Below are positions 1 through 6,416 of a DNA stretch of 21,311 nt, in pieces (the first letter of the stretch is position 1; each line of letters starts with the position of its first letter). A program made the translations under genes and the position numbers. A model generated the notes under the pieces. That model was not told where the DNA came from, did no database searches, and saw nothing but the letters and a program-made list of their open reading frames with translations. The DNA lies in contig JAZUNN010000081.1 of NCBI GenBank assembly GCA_045604155.1, positions 1-21,311 on the forward strand, in the 5' to 3' direction. Source of the stretch: JAISGQ01 sp045604155. Lineage in GTDB: Bacteria > Bacillota > Clostridia > Oscillospirales > Acutalibacteraceae.

Positions 1-1107
1 ACACACATAATAAATAACCACTGGATATTTCCAGAACTCATTAGGATAAGAGTTTAATGTATCGAGTGTCTGCTTGATTTTAATATTCTTTGACCAAACC
101 TCATCCTCAATTTCTACGCCCTTATTAACAACCTTCCATAAATTCAGAATAACAAAAAGCGTATCTATAAGTTCAGAATTATATAAACGTTCAAATTTAT
201 TGTCTGCATAATATTTTCTTACACCGGGAGTTGTTGTTTTAGTATCTTGTTCCAAAGCACGATAATAAAACATATTGTAATAAAAAAGTTGCTGAATGCT
301 TTCGTCAGCATCTGTGGCTTGTTCGTCCAACTCCTTCCAGCGTTCAATAAATGCTTTTTTCTCATCTGGCTCAAGCTGATTATAAATCTTAGCTTTGAAA
401 ATATCTGCATCTGATAACGGCAGACCTCTATCGTTTAATGTGGAAAATATGGTCAATGCGGTATCTTGGTCATCTGCTGTGATTGGAAGCAGAATAGCCT
501 GATTTAACAAAGCATAAATAAATTGATAAACCATTAGTGGATTTTCTGTAGAATGCTTATCAAATAAATCTTGAAAATGGCGATAATTTTTTGAGTAGTT
601 GTCTTTCGCATTTTCGTCGGAATATCCTGTTTCAAGAATTGAACGAAGAATCTCATTACCATCATTACTCACAACACGTGATGTTAAAAGTATGTTTTTA
701 TAATCGACCGTTCCTGTAAGTTTGTTTGTTCTCCAAATTGCTGGCTCAATTTTTCCTATAAAGTTTTTAGCTTCTGCAGTTCTCTCTGATATAGGAGTCG
801 CAATTAATTTTGTATAGATAGCACGTAATAGTAAAAATAACGATGTAATACGTTGTTGTCCATCAATGATTTCTTGCTCGCCATCTTCATTTTCATAAGA
901 AACAACACTTCCAAGGAAATAAGTACCCTCACGCTCTGTACCACCCTTGGTAGCAGTAAAATCCCATAAATCCTCAAATAGCGTTTCTACTTGTTCATCA
1001 GTCCAAGCATAAGGACGCTGATATTCCGGAATAACAAATGGTTTTGTTTTGCCGCTTCCTAAAAGAGCTTCTACGCTTTGTTTATTAACCTCTATAGTCG
1101 TTGGCAT
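1..1107 (-). CDS. DUF262 (GmrS-type) domain protein, partial, C-terminus outside window
   Basis: An open frame of 369 codons runs without a stop from ATG at 1107 off the left edge. A strong AGGAGG site lies just upstream (about 1112-1121). Residues 26-35 read IPEYQRPYAW and 81-86 IDGQQR. These are the signature of the DUF262 ParB/Srx-like fold, which in GmrSD binds and hydrolyses nucleotide. Residues 221-238 (FSTLNDRGLPLSDADIFK) match the conserved late part of the same domain. In this family a DUF1524 HNH nuclease often follows on the same chain or as a partner, and several members are type IV restriction or other anti-phage proteins. That part would lie outside the window, so the defence role is inference. 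The gene is visibly richer in A/T and A/T-ending codons than its neighbours, which suggests horizontal acquisition. It lies 56 bp behind rlmD on the same strand with no terminator between, so read-through is possible. Confidence 0.9.
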   Translation of the reverse strand, partial: MPTTIEVNKQSVEALLGSGKTKPFVIPEYQRPYAWTDEQVETLFEDLWDFTATKGGTEREGTYFLGSVVSYENEDGEQEIIDGQQRITSLFLLLRAIYTKLIATPISERTAEAKNFIGKIEPAIWRTNKLTGTVDYKNILLTSRVVSNDGNEILRSILETGYSDENAKDNYSKNYRHFQDLFDKHSTENPLMVYQFIYALLNQAILLPITADDQDTALTIFSTLNDRGLPLSDADIFKAKIYNQLEPDEKKAFIERWKELDEQATDADESIQQLFYYNMFYYRALEQDTKTTTPGVRKYYADNKFERLYNSELIDTLFVILNLWKVVNKGVEIEDEVWSKNIKIKQTLDTLNSYPNEFWKYPVVIYYVC

Positions 1108-1163
1108 CTTTTTACCTCCTACATTAATTCGAAACAACATTCAGAAACATATCATAATATAAA

Positions 1164-2591
1164 TTATATCATCTTGAAATAGCGTAAAGCCGCAACAATA
1201 GCTTCTTCCTTTTCCTTCGGACACTTAGGTTGTCTGGAGTCTTTCGACTTTTCCTTGTTGTAATTCTCACGCTCAATGATACCGCATTTCTGTTTTACCT
1301 GAGCGATATTCAGAGAAGATACTGTCAAGCCTGTATGTTTCTTGACATGAGCCTTGATTTCATCGTAAGTAGCCTTGCTTTCAGCAGAGGTCAAATCAAG
1401 CTCATCCGTTTTCAGCTCAGCCTCAATATGATGTGTTGATTTTAGTTTGCACAATAATACTACCGTCTCCACATGACCTGTGTGGGGGAACATATCCACA
1501 GGAGTGATCTTTCTGACCTTGTAGCCATTCTTGGAAAAATAGAGAAGATCACGTTTTAAGGTGTCGGGATTGCAGGAAACATAGACTATCCTGTCAGGGG
1601 CAAGGGTGATCACCGAGCGCATGAACTGTACGGTGCTGCCTGCTCTCGGCGGGTCCATGATAACACTGTCAAGATGCAGTTTTTCGGCTGCAAGCTTCAG
1701 AATGAACTCGCTTGCATCGTCGCAGACAAACTCGATGTTTTCAATTTTATTAAGCTCTGCGTTGACCTTTGCGTCCTTTACCGCATCGGAGTTTACCTCA
1801 ACGCCAATAACCTTTCCTGCACCCGCTTTAGCCGCCAGGATACCCAGAGTGCCTGTGCCGCAATAGGCATCAAGCACGGTTTCATTCCCTTCAAGCTGAA
1901 GATATTCCATTGCAAGGGAATAGAGCTTTTCGGTCTGCAGAGGGTTTACCTGATAGAAGGATTTCGGAGAAATACGGAAACGGCAGGAAAGAAGTTCATC
2001 CTCTATAAACCCACTTCCGAAAAGGACAAAACTGCGATTGCCAAGCATCAGAGCAGTGGAGCGGTCGTTGACATTGTGTACGATGGTGGTGATTTCAGGA
2101 TGCTCCTTGAGCAGAGTGGCGACAAAATCCTTTTTATGCGGAAATTCCGCAGAGGAGGAAACAATAACCACCATTACCTGATTGGTAGTGAAGCTTCGCC
2201 TGACCAGCACATGACGGAGAAATCCACGCCTGCTGGTCATATCATAGACAGTGATGTTGAATTTTCTTACAAGACGACGGACGGAAGATACTATTCTGTC
2301 AGCTGTTTCATCTTCTATCATACATCCCTCAACGGGTACAATGCGATGAGAGGAAGACTGATATACTCCCGAATAGACACCACGTCGGTCTTTACCAAAA
2401 GCGGCCTGCACCTTGTTTCGGTAATGGTAAGGGCTGTCCATTCCGATTATTTCTCCCACACGGCAGAACTTGCCAAGGAGACCGACAACCTTTGCCTGCT
2501 TGAAGCTGAGCTGATCGGGATATTCCATATTCTGGAGCTGACAGCCGCCGCATTTTTTATACACGGGGCAGTTGTGAGCATTGTTTGCCAT
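1164..2591 (-). CDS. rlmD: 23S rRNA (uracil-5-)-methyltransferase, RlmD/RumA family, no TRAM, with C-terminal extension
   Basis: This 475-aa cytoplasmic SAM-dependent enzyme should methylate C5 of a uridine in 23S rRNA (U1939 in E. coli RlmD). Cysteines 8, 14, 17 (CPVYKKCGGC) and 90 match the 4Fe-4S ligands of RumA. Next come FYQVNPLQTEKLY, SAM motif I VLDAYCGTGTLG, DPPRAG, and VSCNPDTLKRDL with nucleophile Cys340. HVETVV near residue 373 carries the expected base Glu. The usual N-terminal TRAM domain is absent. After the catalytic core, from about residue 383, there are roughly 90 extra residues with DELDLTSAESKATYDEIKAH, SSLNIAQVKQKCGI and a final KEKEEAIVAALRYFKMI. I recall similar tails on homologues in gut Firmicutes, but their function is unknown to me. 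The start is fixed by AAGGAG upstream of ATG 2591. A second family member lies at 19802-21193. The exact uridine target cannot be told from sequence (RlmD, RlmCD or TrmA-like). Confidence 0.93.
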   Translation of the reverse strand: MANNAHNCPVYKKCGGCQLQNMEYPDQLSFKQAKVVGLLGKFCRVGEIIGMDSPYHYRNKVQAAFGKDRRGVYSGVYQSSSHRIVPVEGCMIEDETADRIVSSVRRLVRKFNITVYDMTSRRGFLRHVLVRRSFTTNQVMVVIVSSSAEFPHKKDFVATLLKEHPEITTIVHNVNDRSTALMLGNRSFVLFGSGFIEDELLSCRFRISPKSFYQVNPLQTEKLYSLAMEYLQLEGNETVLDAYCGTGTLGILAAKAGAGKVIGVEVNSDAVKDAKVNAELNKIENIEFVCDDASEFILKLAAEKLHLDSVIMDPPRAGSTVQFMRSVITLAPDRIVYVSCNPDTLKRDLLYFSKNGYKVRKITPVDMFPHTGHVETVVLLCKLKSTHHIEAELKTDELDLTSAESKATYDEIKAHVKKHTGLTVSSLNIAQVKQKCGIIERENYNKEKSKDSRQPKCPKEKEEAIVAALRYFKMI

Positions 2592-2604
2592 GCTGATTCT
2601 CCTT

Positions 2605-2638
2605 GTGGTTTTATCTTCTTATATGATTATAAAACCAC
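2605..2638. promoter_or_regulatory. Perfect 10-bp inverted repeat over the rlmD promoter -10 (candidate operator)
   Basis: GTGGTTTTAT (2605-2614) and ATAAAACCAC (2629-2638) are exact reverse complements 14 bp apart. One arm overlaps the -10 box of the rlmD promoter and the other lies just before its ribosome binding site. The predicted transcript would start inside the repeat, so protein binding to DNA explains it better than an RNA hairpin. No cognate regulator is encoded next to it. Confidence 0.45.
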
Positions 2639-2654
2639 GATGATATAAGGTCAA
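2626..2654 (-). promoter_or_regulatory. Sigma-A type promoter of the left rlmD
   Basis: Read on the minus strand, -35 TTGACC (2649-2654) and -10 TATAAT (2626-2631) are separated by exactly 17 bp. The predicted start is near 2619, giving a short leader that contains the AAGGAG site of the gene at 2591. Confidence 0.7.
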
Positions 2655-2679
2655 TAGTCATGATGCAGGCAATTATCAT

Positions 2680-2708
2680 TTGAAAAATGGGATAAAAAGT
2701 GATATAAT
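2680..2708 (+). promoter_or_regulatory. Sigma-A type promoter of the NifX-like gene
   Basis: -35 TTGAAA (2680-2685), a 17-bp spacer, and a perfect -10 TATAAT (2703-2708). Transcription should start near 2715, followed by AAGGAG (about 2730-2735) and ATG 2745. It is divergent from the rlmD promoter, with the two -35 boxes 25 bp apart. Confidence 0.75.
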
Positions 2709-2744
2709 TGAACAGAACAAAACTGTATAAAGGAGATTAAGTAA

Positions 2745-3134
2745 ATGAAAATAGCAGTAACATATGAAAACGGACAGGTGTTTCAGCATTTCGGACACAC
2801 AAAGCAGTTCAAGATATACACTGCAGAAGACGGACAGATAATTGCAGGAAATGTGATAAACACCCTCGGCAGCGGTCACGGAGCTCTTGCAGGTCTTCTC
2901 TCAATGCTGAATGTTGATGTGCTTATCTGCGGAGGCATCGGAGGCGGAGCACAGGCAGGAATCAGAATTTTCGGCGGTGTCAGCGGAGATGCCGACAAGG
3001 CTGCTGAAAGCTTTGTGCAGGGAACGCTTGAGTATGACCCGAATGCAAAATGTGACCATCACGACCATGAGCACGGCGAAGGACATACCTGCGGTGACCA
3101 CGGATGCGGCAGCCACACCTGCGGCGGTCACTGA
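2745..3134 (+). CDS. NifB/NifX-family (dinitrogenase Fe-Mo cofactor-binding-like) protein with His/Cys-rich tail
   Basis: This 129-aa protein starts MKIAVTYENGQVFQHFGHTK. It continues with GNVINTLGSGHGALAGLLSM and DVLICGGIGGGAQAGI, which is the typical small NifX/NafY/NifB C-terminal fold (ribonuclease H-like) that binds iron-sulfur or Fe-Mo clusters. The last ~27 residues (from about 103) are almost all His, Asp, Glu, Gly and Cys (CDHHDHEHGEGHTCGDHGCG and on), a likely metal-binding tail. Many anaerobes carry such proteins without nitrogenase, and no nif genes are visible here, so a role in Fe-S or metal handling is more likely than nitrogen fixation. It has its own promoter, a good AAGGAG site and its own terminator, so it looks monocistronic. 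Confidence 0.88.
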   Translation: MKIAVTYENGQVFQHFGHTKQFKIYTAEDGQIIAGNVINTLGSGHGALAGLLSMLNVDVLICGGIGGGAQAGIRIFGGVSGDADKAAESFVQGTLEYDPNAKCDHHDHEHGEGHTCGDHGCGSHTCGGH

Positions 3135-3147
3135 TAAAATAAAGAGG

Positions 3148-3175
3148 AAAGCCCGGGGGTATACCCTCGGGCTTT
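3148..3175 (+). terminator. Intrinsic terminator after the NifX-like gene
   Basis: AAAGCCCGGGGG and the matching CCCTCGGGCTTT form a 12-bp stem with one G-T pair around a TATA loop. A T-rich tract follows on the plus strand. The A/T flanks are symmetric and it sits between convergent genes, so it may also serve the GH43 gene. Confidence 0.85.
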
Positions 3176-3185
3176 AAATATATTT

Positions 3186-4508
3186 TTATTTTGCAAAGGA
3201 GAAGGATAAAAGATCAAAAAGATGCTTGTCGGCAAAGGCATCGACAAACCAGCCCTCGTAGCTGTGTTCAACCACAAAATAAACTGCGTGTCTGCCGGTT
3301 ACATTTTTGACGGTTGCGGAATATACTCCATCGTGGGTGCCTAAGTCACAGACTCCGATTTCTTCGCCGTTTTCGTAATCGTCAAGAAGAATACGGATTT
3401 TCGCCTTGCAGCCCATACCGTTGATCTTTGCAAAGAATTTCATTGTCTTACTTGAATAGTCGTTTCCGAATTCAAAGTATTTGTAGCCGATGACCGCACC
3501 GTTTCTGATATTTGTTATGGGACGGGTAAAGAAATCCTTTTCCGTCACATAGCATCCGCCCATGAGGACGCAGGCGATTTCAGCTTCCGTGGGCTTGTAG
3601 GGAGAGAGGTATTCATCAAAGCCGAGGGAGGTCATTTCAACAGTGGGAATTGTTCCGTCGGGAAGAATATTTATTCTTTCAACGCAGGCTCTTCTTGACA
3701 TGATGGTGTTGTTTGTCATGCGGTGATAGAAGATGTACCACTGACCGTTTATGCAGCATATGGAGCCGTGATTGTTGCCCGCAGGATACTGATCACCGTT
3801 GTCGACTATGTAGCCTCTGTAGGTGAAAGGGCCTGTGGGTGAATCGGATGTGGCGTAAGCAAGACGCTGCCCGCAGGGAGGCTTGGGGGAGAAGATAATA
3901 TAATAAGTACCGTTGATCTTTCTCGGTGAGCTTGCCTCAAAGAATCGGAAGGGCTCATCTTCGGGGATAATGTTCTCTTTGAGGGAGCCGTCGATTATCT
4001 CATACATATTATTCGGGTTGATCTCATTCATCCATGAATGCTCAAAGCCGTAGTAGATATAAACTCTGCCGTCATCATCAACAAGAACACCTGCGTCGTT
4101 GTATATACCGTCATCGCCTGCATTGCCTTCGGTATACCTGTAGGTTGAAAGCAGTTTGAAGGGACCTTCAGGCTTGTCACTTACACCTACACAGCCCTTG
4201 GAATGGAGTATATAGGCGTAAAGATAATATTTTCCGTCCTTTTCGACTACATCGGGAGCATAAAGCTCACGCTCGGTCCATGAAGTATCAGACTCATGAT
4301 CACGGTCGGGAGCGGTATGAAAGCTGTCACCGTGACATTCCCACTTGCTGAGATCGGAAATGGGTGCTGACCAGACCTTCAGCTTGAAATCGCAGAAAGC
4401 ATCGGAATCAGGTCTGTCATGAGAACCGTATATGTACACTCGGTCACCGAAAACTCTCGGCTCACCGTCAGGAATATATTCCCAGAGAGGCAGGAAGGGA
4501 TTGGGCAT
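3186..4508 (-). CDS. Glycoside hydrolase family 43 protein (arabinofuranosidase/xylosidase type), cytoplasmic
   Basis: 440 aa with no signal peptide, so it probably acts on imported oligosaccharides. The N-terminal ~310 residues form the GH43 five-bladed propeller. YIPDGEPRVFGDRVYIYG carries the expected general base Asp14. ELYAPDVVEKDGKYYLYA is the typical second blade. NDAGVLVDDDGRVYIYYG gives Asp138 as likely pKa modulator. FFEASSPRKINGTYYI gives Glu191 as general acid. From about residue 320 a beta-sandwich-like part (YKYFEFGND, FFAKINGMGCKAKI, LLDDYENGEEIG) resembles a CBM6-type module. Family 43 includes alpha-L-arabinofuranosidases, beta-xylosidases and arabinanases, and I cannot decide between them. 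The ATG is preceded by AAAGGAGAG. It is divergent from the GH5 gene, which fits hemicellulose use, but no transporter or regulator lies beside it. Confidence 0.9.
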   Translation of the reverse strand: MPNPFLPLWEYIPDGEPRVFGDRVYIYGSHDRPDSDAFCDFKLKVWSAPISDLSKWECHGDSFHTAPDRDHESDTSWTERELYAPDVVEKDGKYYLYAYILHSKGCVGVSDKPEGPFKLLSTYRYTEGNAGDDGIYNDAGVLVDDDGRVYIYYGFEHSWMNEINPNNMYEIIDGSLKENIIPEDEPFRFFEASSPRKINGTYYIIFSPKPPCGQRLAYATSDSPTGPFTYRGYIVDNGDQYPAGNNHGSICCINGQWYIFYHRMTNNTIMSRRACVERINILPDGTIPTVEMTSLGFDEYLSPYKPTEAEIACVLMGGCYVTEKDFFTRPITNIRNGAVIGYKYFEFGNDYSSKTMKFFAKINGMGCKAKIRILLDDYENGEEIGVCDLGTHDGVYSATVKNVTGRHAVYFVVEHSYEGWFVDAFADKHLFDLLSFSFAK

Positions 4509-4983
4509 GGTTTTACTCTCCTTTTTATTTCAAAACATTGTATTTAATCTGATTTTACATTTCACCTGATAAAATACAATAGGATTATACGGACAACAAA
4601 TCTTTACCGCAGACATGATATAATGACACACCACGATTTTACGTGTACAGTATTTGTTTTCAGACGAAAGGAAGAATTAAGCCGGTTGTGGGCTGCAGGA
4701 TGAACGGTGAAGAATGGGTTGTTGACAACGAAACAAAACAGGACCGAAATAAAAAATCTGCTGGAAGATGCTGACAGTGTTGCAGAGCAAAGGCTGGAGC
4801 ATCTGGAAAAGCTCAAGAAGGACAAGATTCTTGCGGCATACAGTCAGGGCTTGTAAATTTTCCAAGCAGGTATATTTTCCTTGCCATTTTGATTTCTGTG
4901 TGGTATTATCTGAAATACTGGAAGCTGTATAATCAGTTCTTACAGCAATGAAACGGACCAGAAATATGAGAGGGGCTTTTGTA
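4509..4983. other. 475-bp intergenic region between GH43 and GH5
   Basis: No complete gene of known type is visible. An extended -10 (TGATATAAT, 4616-4624) on the plus strand lacks a good -35 box. Downstream of it lie short coding-like fragments (see 4707-4856). A TATAAT at 4928-4933 could serve the GH5 gene, but no -35 at 16-18 bp is convincing. For GH43 on the minus strand only a weak TACAAT box is seen near 4538. Confidence 0.4.
4707..4856 (+). pseudogene. Possible gene remnant: 49-codon charged helical ORF
   Basis: From GTG 4707 to TAA 4856 the frame encodes 49 residues rich in Leu, Glu and Lys, with NLLEDADSVAEQRLEHLEKL in the middle and ending AAYSQGL. Just upstream, in a different frame (from about 4631 to 4771), lies RIKPVVGCRMNGEEWVVDN, which also looks protein-like. 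Shifting between the two frames near 4735 would join them into one longer chain. This suggests the broken C-terminal part of an older gene rather than an intact small protein. There is no clear ribosome binding site before GTG 4707. I do not recognise the family. It could also be chance. Confidence 0.25.
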
Positions 4984-6093
4984 ATGAAAAAAATGCTAAG
5001 TATCCTGCTTGCGATGATCCTTATGCTTACCGTATGTTTCGGCTGCGGTGAGGAGAAGAAGCCTGCAGAGGACGACGCTGTTGTATCCGACAGCACAGTT
5101 GTTTCAGACAGCACAGTTGATGTTGAGGCTGATCCGCTGCCTGCTGTTCCAAATGTTTATGAAGACGGACGTTCCCGTCCCTCAAACAGCGGACAGCTCC
5201 AGGTTATTGACGGAAAGCTCTGTTCCGAAAGCGGCGATCCCGTAATGCTCCGTGGTGTAAGCTCCTACGGTATATCTACAGCAGAATCCTTCATCAACGA
5301 GCCTCTTTTCGGTGAACTGTCAAAAGACATGGGTGTCAACGTTTTCAGACTTGCACTCTACACCACAGGCATGGGCGTTGTCGGTTACTGCACCGGCGGT
5401 GACAAGGATCGTCTTGATCAGGACATTTACAACGGTGTTGAATATGCAAAGCTCCATGATATGTATGCAATGATCGACTGGCACGTACTTGACGACGGCG
5501 ATCCCAATGAGCATATTGAAGATGCAAAGATTTTCTTTGCAAAGATGGCAGAGAAGTTCTGCGACTACAACAACGTTATCTATGAAATCTGCAACGAGCC
5601 CAATGGTGTCGACTGGGCTACAGTAAAGAGTTATGCAGAAACCATTATCCCCATCATCCGTGAAAAGGATCCCGACTCTGTCATCATCGTCGGAAATCCC
5701 GACTGGTCAAAGGATCTCAATGCTGTTCTTGCAGATCCTCTTGAGTATGACAATATCATGTACACCTTCCATTTCTATGCAGCTTCCCACAAGGAAGAAT
5801 GGCGTACAGTAGTTGAGAATGCAAGCCAGAGCGGTCTTCCCATTTTCGTAACTGAGTATGGAATCACCGCCTCCAGCGGCGGCTTTCCCAAGAATATTGA
5901 AGAGGCAAACCTCTGGATCGATCTTCTTGAAAGAGAAAACATCTCCCATTGTATGTGGTCTTTCTCCAATACCGGTGAGGCTCATGCTGCAATCAGACAG
6001 AATGTTCTTCATTATAACAATTATTCTGCAGAAGATTTCTCCCCGACCGGCGAATGGTTCCTTGAAATGATAAAGGAACGCACCGGAAGATAA
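4984..6093 (+). CDS. Glycoside hydrolase family 5 endoglucanase-type lipoprotein
   Basis: A 369-aa secreted enzyme. The N-terminus MKKMLSILLAMILMLTVCFG followed by CGEEKK is a lipoprotein signal, so the enzyme is probably tethered to the outer face of the membrane. An acidic Ser/Asp-rich linker (about residues 22-60) precedes a single GH5 domain: RLALYTTGMG, MIDWHVLDDGDPN, IYEICNEPNG with acid/base Glu205, and FVTEYG with nucleophile Glu291. The pattern is that of GH5 subfamily 2 cellulases, which hydrolyse beta-1,4-glucan with retention. There is no carbohydrate-binding module or dockerin, so it is not cellulosomal. I chose ATG 4984 over an upstream ATG (4948) because AGAGGGG lies at proper spacing and the signal peptide starts there. 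It is followed by its own terminator. Confidence 0.92.
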   Translation: MKKMLSILLAMILMLTVCFGCGEEKKPAEDDAVVSDSTVVSDSTVDVEADPLPAVPNVYEDGRSRPSNSGQLQVIDGKLCSESGDPVMLRGVSSYGISTAESFINEPLFGELSKDMGVNVFRLALYTTGMGVVGYCTGGDKDRLDQDIYNGVEYAKLHDMYAMIDWHVLDDGDPNEHIEDAKIFFAKMAEKFCDYNNVIYEICNEPNGVDWATVKSYAETIIPIIREKDPDSVIIVGNPDWSKDLNAVLADPLEYDNIMYTFHFYAASHKEEWRTVVENASQSGLPIFVTEYGITASSGGFPKNIEEANLWIDLLERENISHCMWSFSNTGEAHAAIRQNVLHYNNYSAEDFSPTGEWFLEMIKERTGR

Positions 6094-6106
6094 CCTTATA
6101 AAACCG

Positions 6107-6144
6107 AACCGCATCAGAGGACAATTCCTTTGATGCGGTTTTTA
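6107..6144 (+). terminator. Intrinsic terminator after GH5
   Basis: AACCGCATCA (6107-6116) pairs with TGATGCGGTT (6131-6140). GAGG/CCTT can extend the stem inward. A TTTTTATT run follows. Confidence 0.85.
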
Positions 6145-6338
6145 TTAAAAAAGATTCCTTTGTGTAATATTGATGATTATTATTACATGAAGGAATGCGC
6201 AGTGCCCGATAAAAAACGTGAAGAAAAAATAACGTCCTGATGCTCATACCAACGAATACAAAAGCAATCGGAAGTGAAATTTTTTCTCATTAGCCATAAT
6301 ACACAGAAATACCCCATGGCTTTGCGGGATTGATACAA
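6145..6338. other. AT-rich intergenic stretch without recognisable feature
   Basis: Both strands hold only short random frames. I see no RNA gene, repeat or clear hairpin between the GH5 terminator and the promoter of the surface protein gene. Confidence 0.5.
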
Positions 6339-6367
6339 TTGACAAGATAAAGAATAAGATGTAAAAT
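6339..6367 (+). promoter_or_regulatory. Near-consensus sigma-A promoter of the surface protein gene
   Basis: Perfect -35 TTGACA (6339-6344), 17-bp spacer, -10 TAAAAT (6362-6367). The predicted start is near 6374, giving a leader of about 43 nt with GGAGGA before ATG 6417. Confidence 0.8.
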
Positions 6368-6416
6368 TAAATGGTTAGATAACAATATATTTTTTAGCTT
6401 TGTGGAGGAATCGAAA

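Noticed and set aside
1674..2648. Long plus-strand open frame of 324 codons opposite the left rlmD
   Set aside because: It lies fully antisense to a gene with intact catalytic motifs, has no ribosome binding site, and its translation resembles no protein family.
2745..3134. Evidence for nitrogen fixation from the NifX-like protein
   Set aside because: Such proteins are common in non-fixing anaerobes, and no nifHDK or nifB genes are present in the window.
4948..4983. Upstream ATG for the GH5 gene, adding 12 residues
   Set aside because: It lacks a ribosome binding site and would place a charged stretch before the lipoprotein signal. ATG 4984 has AGAGGGG at good spacing.
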